The notes under the pieces: generated by a model
Seen by the model: the letters and a program-made list of their open reading frames with translations, nothing else
Databases searched by the model: none
What the model was told of the DNA's origin: nothing
In this document: positions 61,909 to 64,000 of the stretch, piece by piece
Position numbering within the stretch: the first letter of the stretch is position 1
Layout: each line of letters begins with the position of its first letter
Made by a program: the position numbers and the translations under genes
NCBI GenBank assembly: GCA_032358165.1
Contig: JAALGY010000033.1
Coordinates: 1,922,001 to 1,986,000 of the forward strand
DNA length: 64,000 bases
From: Diplosphaera chodatii
Taxonomy: Eukaryota > Chlorophyta > Trebouxiophyceae > Prasiolales > Stichococcaceae
Direction of reading: 5' to 3'

Positions 61909-62541
61909 AATGGCCATCCAGGACTCCCACCGCCACTCACCTTCACCTACACCTTCACACCTCACCTGCCAGCACCCGCCGTCACCCTCACCTTCACTTT
62001 CAGTCCCATCCTGGACTCCCACCGCTGCTCACCTTCACACCTTGCCAGCCAGCACCAGCCTTCGTCTTCACCTTGACTTTCAATCCCATCCTGGACTCCC
62101 ACCGCCGCTCACCTTCACCTACACTTCTCGACTAGCACCCGCCGTCACCCTCACCTTCACTTGCAGTCCCCTCTTGGACTCCCGCCGCCGCTCACCCTCA
62201 CCTACACCCTCACACTTCGTCAGCCAGCATTCGCCTTCATCTTCACCATCATTTGCAGTCCCCTCCTGGACTTCCACCGCCGCTCACCCTCACCTACACC
62301 TTCATACCTTGCCAGCCAGCACCGGCCTTCATCTTCACCTTCACTTCAGTCCTATCCTGGACTCCCACCGCCGCTCACCTTCGTCTTCACCTTCACAAGT
62401 TGCCAGCCAGCACCAGCCTTCACCTTCACTTACAGTCCCGTCCTGGACTCCCACCTCCGCTACTCCTCCCAGCCCGGACTCCAGTCACCGCCTACCTTCA
62501 CGACCAAGAACAAGACCAAGAACAAGACCAAGACCAAGACC
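61909..62541. repeat. Minisatellite plus 12-mer array, right inverted-repeat arm
   Basis: About six to seven units of 80-93 bp, each with tcctggactcccaccg followed by ccgctcacc and a run of ttcacc steps. It ends in AAGAACAAGACC-type 12-mers at about 62502-62541. The unit is the reverse complement of the left array (58676-59158). Confidence 0.85.
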
Positions 62542-63420
62542 CTAGTAGCATGACAACACCTAGCAGCGGTCACCCGCGGATCCCGCGTGGCTGGAGGCAT
62601 CTACCTCAGAAGACCCTGGAGCCCGGTGTTGTGCATTGCGGACAGCTTGCGGCGTCAGCCGCCGGCCCTCTGTTTTTTGCCAGCGCCAGCCCTTAGTCAT
62701 CTTGGGCCTGGTTGCTTTCACCAGCATGCAGGGCGCCTCGCGGCGTATCCGGTCCCAGCGAGCCCAGAGCTCGGCGTACTTGTACGCAACCGGTCCCTGC
62801 ATGTCTGCGCGGGGTTTTCTGGGTTTACCCGCGGGTGCCGTGGCACGTGGACAGACACTCGTTACGACTCTTCAGGATTAGACACTTGCAGCGGTGCGAC
62901 TTAGCCGCGTGTGCGTGGCCTTGCTGCCGCCGCCGCCAGGTCCCCGCACTTGTACGACCATTAGGTAGCCTTCCTCATCGGGACTATTGCCTTTCGCTGG
63001 TCTCATGGGCCCTGCATTCCCTTGTGGCGGAAGTTTCGGGTCTAGTTCCGTGCGGGACCAACCCACCCCACCCTATGCAAGTGGTTGCCTCGGCAATCTG
63101 CCCTCCATTGTTTGTGTATATAAGTCGTTGAAAAACGCAATACACAAACATCCTTCCGGTCAAAGGTTCTCTTTTCCATCGCTATTTGCAACTTCCCTTA
63201 CCGCTTTCCATTCCATCCTCCATTGACATATTTCGAACAGAGCATTTGGATGACCTACCCAGCCGCCCTCACGTTCCCACGTGAGACGCCGCATTGTGCC
63301 GCAGAGCCTTGTTCATTGAGCTTGGTTCTGGTCTGGACGCCCTTTGCAGAAAACAAACAAACATACAAACAAACAAACACAGACGGGCCGCGGCGCCGCA
63401 GGGCGCCGCGGCGGGGCGCC
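62542..63420. other. Unassigned DNA and presumed 5' region of the next LINE
   Basis: I recognise no protein domain on either strand. A TATA-like tatataa lies at about 63116-63122. A (aaac)n microsatellite occupies about 63350-63380, followed by a GC hairpin at 63387-63412. These may be the 5' UTR and internal promoter of the LINE that starts at 63421. Confidence 0.4.
63387..63412 (+). promoter_or_regulatory. Perfect 11-bp GC hairpin before LINE ATG
   Basis: Arm GCCGCGGCGCC (63387-63397), loop GCAG, and arm GGCGCCGCGGC (63402-63412) are exact reverse complements. The hairpin ends 8 nt before the ATG at 63421. It could act on translation or be a family-specific structural element. This is inferred from sequence only. 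Confidence 0.6.
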
Positions 63421-64000
63421 ATGAGCGCCCACGCCGACCGCCCCCGCCTGCGCCTACTTTCACTGAACGTCAATGGGCTCGCCGACTTGGACAGGCGCCG
63501 CGCTCTCTTTGCGACGCTGACCAACGGGCCCTGGGACGTCATCTGCCTCCAGGAGACACACCAACGTGCCTCCGACGACGGCAACCAGTGGGCGCAAACG
63601 GGGGCGGCCCCGGGCCAGCCCTGGCCAGGCTGGTCCTTCTGGCGGCGGGGCCCCGCCGCCACCACAGACCCCGGCGACCGGCGCCGGCGCGCCACCGCCG
63701 GGGTGGCCATCCTCATCCGCGAGTCCTGCGGCTGCACTGCTGTCGACGAGGTCGACCCTAGCACAGACGACGGCCGCCGACTCCGCGTCGACTTCGCCCT
63801 CCATGGTCACCTTTACTCCGTCATCACCGCCTACACGCCATGCGATCAGCACCCACGCCTCGCCTTCATCCCCACCCTTGCCGCAGACCTGCCGTCCACC
63901 GACAGCCGCCGCACTGTCCTTCTGTGCGGCGACTTCAACTGCATCGACACCGTCCACGACGCCACTCCCACCGCCAGCCAGCGGTCCGGTCGTCTGGTCG
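63421..64000 (+). mobile_element. LINE ORF, apurinic-type endonuclease domain (partial, runs off window)
   Basis: The frame is open from ATG 63421 to the window edge. It reads RLRLLSLNVNGLADLDRRRA, then WDVICLQETHQ, TAGVAILIRESCG, HLYSVITAYTPCDQHPRLAF, and RTVLLCGDFNCIDTVHDATP. The Asn (LNVNG), Glu (QETH), and GDFN motifs are those of the endonuclease/exonuclease/phosphatase family used by L1-type LINEs for target-primed reverse transcription. The RT would follow beyond the window. It may belong to the same family as the RT at 59159-61780, but the two do not overlap in domain, so this cannot be tested here. Confidence 0.88.

Noticed and set aside
61904..62545. Plus-strand P/S/T/H-rich open frames
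   Set aside because: They are translation of the tandem repeat, with no start context or domain.

Overview
This window is nuclear DNA of a photosynthetic eukaryote, most likely a chlorophyte green alga. The genes are densely packed and broken by many short introns, usually GT...(T)GCAG and about 60-150 nt long. Coding exons are GC-rich. The proteins are of plant or algal type: chlorophyll b reductase NOL, 7-hydroxymethyl-chlorophyll a reductase, RHL1, an ASI1-like RRM protein, a FOUR LIPS-type MYB, GTE bromodomain-NET, BuGZ/SUF4, mitochondrial TatB and CMP-KDO synthetase. No prokaryotic operon, rRNA, tRNA or CRISPR is seen. Exon models were built by reading conserved protein motifs across splice sites by eye. 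Gene ends and weakly conserved exons are approximate.

Layout, left to right. RHL1 (+, topoisomerase VI partner) converges on CMP-KDO synthetase (-). Then come ribosomal protein eL24 (-) and an intronless HCAR (-), divergent from a CobW/ZNG1-type zinc GTPase (+). RNA polymerase III subunit RPC10 (+) faces an ERMP1-like M28 membrane peptidase (-), which is divergent from FIP1 (+). Next are a conserved unknown, probably plastid, protein (-) and an unrecognised protein (-), divergent from ALY/REF (+). ATP synthase delta (-, mitochondrial) is divergent from an Agenet plus ASI1-like RRM locus (+, one or two genes). A GTE bromodomain protein (-) is divergent from NOL (+). BuGZ/SUF4 (-) is divergent from a CAMK-type kinase (+). 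Mitochondrial TatB (-), PQBP1 (-) and CTU1/NCS6 (-) follow, the last divergent from a FLP-like R2R3 MYB (+). A double-GYF protein (-) is divergent from ATG5 (+).

From about 58.43 kb to the right edge the DNA is repetitive. A LINE reverse transcriptase ORF (+) is flanked by a large imperfect inverted repeat made of the LINE 3' tail and a GC-rich minisatellite. After about 0.9 kb of unassigned DNA, the endonuclease half of a second LINE ORF begins and runs off the window.

Functional themes: the window holds both enzymes that convert chlorophyll b to chlorophyll a (NOL, then HCAR). It also holds an unusual number of mRNA-maturation factors (FIP1, ALY, PQBP1, the GYF protein, the ASI1-like protein). 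Most host genes sit in divergent pairs sharing 140-920 bp intergenic regions. Three introns appear to use GC-AG splice sites, each supported by protein homology.
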